Below, piece after piece: positions 62,957-64,000 of a stretch of DNA of 64,000 bases. Under the pieces are notes generated by a model. That model did no database searches. It was not told the DNA's origin and was given only the letters and a program-made list of their open reading frames with translations. The position numbers and the translations under genes are program-made. The stretch is from Diplodia intermedia (Eukaryota > Ascomycota > Dothideomycetes > Botryosphaeriales > Botryosphaeriaceae), in assembly GCA_021495925.1 (NCBI GenBank), contig JAKEKT010000012.1, positions 124,001-188,000 on the forward strand, given 5' to 3'. How positions within the stretch are numbered: the stretch's first letter is position 1; each line of letters starts with the position of its first letter.

Positions 62957-62980
62957 ACCCACCCACCCACCCACCCACCT
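62957..62980. repeat. (CCCA)n repeat
   Basis: About five or six copies of CCCA. Confidence 0.75.
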
Positions 62981-63123
62981 ACCCCGACCCGGCGCGCGCG
63001 CGCTCTCTCGACGGGCCCCAGCATCCGGTTCGCAGTAGTATCGGAAAAAGACCAACCGGCCAGCAGTTGATCGCAGCGGCGAACCTCTTGAGTTTCCACT
63101 CCCGAAAGACGCCCGACAAACGC

Positions 63124-63354
63124 TCAGAGTTTAGCCTTCAGCCGTTGTTGCCGTTGTTGTTGTTGGTCTTGTGGTTCATCCTTGATGAAGCCACGATCCC
63201 TGAGGTGATCGAGGCCGACGCGGGCGACGGCGGGGATCCATCCGGCGAACTGCGGGGCGTAGTACCAGGACCTGTCGTCGTCGTCGTCGGGGGCGAAGGA
63301 GGAGGTGTTGGCCTCCCTAGTACGAGGTCGGGCCCATTCCTTTGTGCGTGCCAT
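63124..63354 (-). CDS. Small hypothetical protein, 76 aa
   Basis: Single frame with a strong start context (AAACCATGG). TATAAAAG is found 170 bases upstream on the same strand (63524-63531) and a second TATAAAG-like element lies about 25 bases before the ATG. Residues 1-20 are basic and Thr-rich. A run DDDDDRSWYYAPQFAGWIP follows, then VGLDHLRDRGFIKDEP and a Gln-rich end. I do not recognise a family. The Trp/Tyr-rich middle and acidic run look protein-like rather than random. An upstream frame at 63317-63520 could be a uORF. It may alternatively be a first exon of a longer gene, since the stop falls in low-complexity sequence. Confidence 0.5.
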   Translation of the reverse strand: MARTKEWARPRTREANTSSFAPDDDDDRSWYYAPQFAGWIPAVARVGLDHLRDRGFIKDEPQDQQQQRQQRLKAKL

Positions 63355-63944
63355 GGTTTGTTTGTGCCTCTTTCTTTATATTTTCCTGTTTTTGTTTTCT
63401 TCTTCTCCTTATTCGGGGAGCGCTAGGACACAGCCACACGGTTGAGTGGTAGTAGGATCGATAGTGAAGAAGGGGAAGGGATGGTAAATGGCAGTTGTGG
63501 ATTCCGTGCCACTCACCCATGCTCTTTTATAGATGGATGCTGGGGCAACAGTTTATGTCAATACACTCGCGCGGAGGCCCTCTGTTGCCTGAACTATGGC
63601 GTTGCGGAGAGATGCTGTGTGGCGCTGGAGACGACGGTGTCTAGGCAGCACCTGCTAGTGTTTCCTCTTCGGGCTAGCATACCACTTTGCATACCACTTT
63701 GTGGCTGATGGTGCTTCCTGCTAAGGATTCACTCTTCCAACTTCATCTCTCGATCATTGCAAGTATATCAAGACATAGTACACATGCAACTCTTGTATTC
63801 TTATAACAACAGAATAGGAGAAGGACAATAAGAACTAATATCACAGTGACGGTGCTCGGAGATATCTTGCGAAGCCGAGCAGGAAGAAAAGAAAAAAAGC
63901 GAACAGCCCACCTTCAACACTTCCTCAAAGCCAAAACACGCTGG
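63355..63944. other. Intergenic: promoter of the small gene and 3' side of the last gene
   Basis: 590 bases. Contains the TATA element given separately; AT-rich from 63720 to 63900. No protein-like frame. Confidence 0.35.
63524..63531 (-). promoter_or_regulatory. TATA box TATAAAAG
   Basis: Consensus TATA box on the minus strand, 170 bases before the small-gene start at 63354. Confidence 0.45.
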
Positions 63945-64000
63945 CTAGTTCCCCAGTTTCCGCGCCCAACCTTTCCCCTTCGCAATCTCCTTTCCAATTT
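63945..64000 (-). CDS. 3' end of a minus-strand gene (partial, uncertain)
   Basis: The minus strand from the window edge to a TAG (plus-strand 63945-63947) reads IGKEIAKGKGWARKLGN in one frame, a charged, plausible C-terminus. A second frame is also open for slightly longer, so this call depends on the neighbouring window. Product unknown. Confidence 0.25.
   Translation of the reverse strand, partial: IGKEIAKGKGWARKLGN

Larger units (their letters stand above)
61845..63123. other. Intergenic with CATC/CCCA microsatellites
   Basis: 1.28 kb. No supported gene; a 324-codon plus frame (62452-63426) owes its openness to repeats and Pro-rich composition. Repeats are listed separately. Confidence 0.45.

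Noticed and set aside
62452..63426. 324-codon plus-strand open frame
   Set aside because: Openness caused by tetranucleotide repeats and Pro-rich sequence; antisense to the better-supported small gene.

Overview
The window is nuclear DNA of a filamentous ascomycete (Pezizomycotina). Introns are short (about 50-200 nt, GT-AG, often with a CTGAC/CTAAC-like branch site), coding regions are GC-rich, and gene spacing is 0.3-1.5 kb. Pezizomycotina-type families are present: Rrg9, HbrB, a class II hydrophobin, a Ser-rich GPI protein, DUF6536 and Gag1-like proteins. A dothideomycete is plausible, but the sequence alone does not fix the genus. I find 30 protein-coding loci (two cut by the window ends) and no convincing tRNA, rRNA, transposon or CRISPR array.

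Layout. 0-7 kb: 3' end of a tail-anchored protein, rrg9 (mitochondrial), rgp1 (Golgi Ypt6 exchange factor subunit), and a GPI-anchored surface protein. 7-17 kb: D-amino-acid oxidase with a peroxisomal AKL end, hbrB (TORC2 subunit) head-to-head with gon7 (KEOPS), an orphan acidic-tailed protein, and a metallophosphoesterase. 18-25 kb, all minus strand: a Gag1-like protein, tsr1 (40S biogenesis) and arg8 (mitochondrial acetylornithine aminotransferase). 25-36 kb, all plus strand: an HSL-type alpha/beta hydrolase, a membrane-anchored GDSL hydrolase, an HMG-box protein, and a large membrane-associated lipase/esterase. 36-45 kb: a seven-exon peptide transporter (PTR2), a long regulatory gap, and an SNF2-type helicase head-to-head with a cyclin. 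45-50 kb: a low-complexity protein, then two tandem small basic/disordered paralogs that share a C-terminal motif. 50-64 kb: a DUF2470 membrane protein, a GAR-domain protein, lsm1, a HIT zinc-finger protein head-to-head with a DUF6536 membrane protein, a class II hydrophobin, a small TATA-driven gene, and the 3' end of a final minus-strand gene.

Most loci are independent housekeeping or surface genes; there is no biosynthetic cluster. The least expected item is the 47-49 kb paralog pair. The two bodies differ, but both end in the same acidic/basic amphipathic module. In both, the stop codon lies inside a consensus 5' splice site, and a downstream acceptor would add exactly one residue before a new stop. 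Exon joins were checked by reading frame and protein-family continuity only; there was no transcript or database support.
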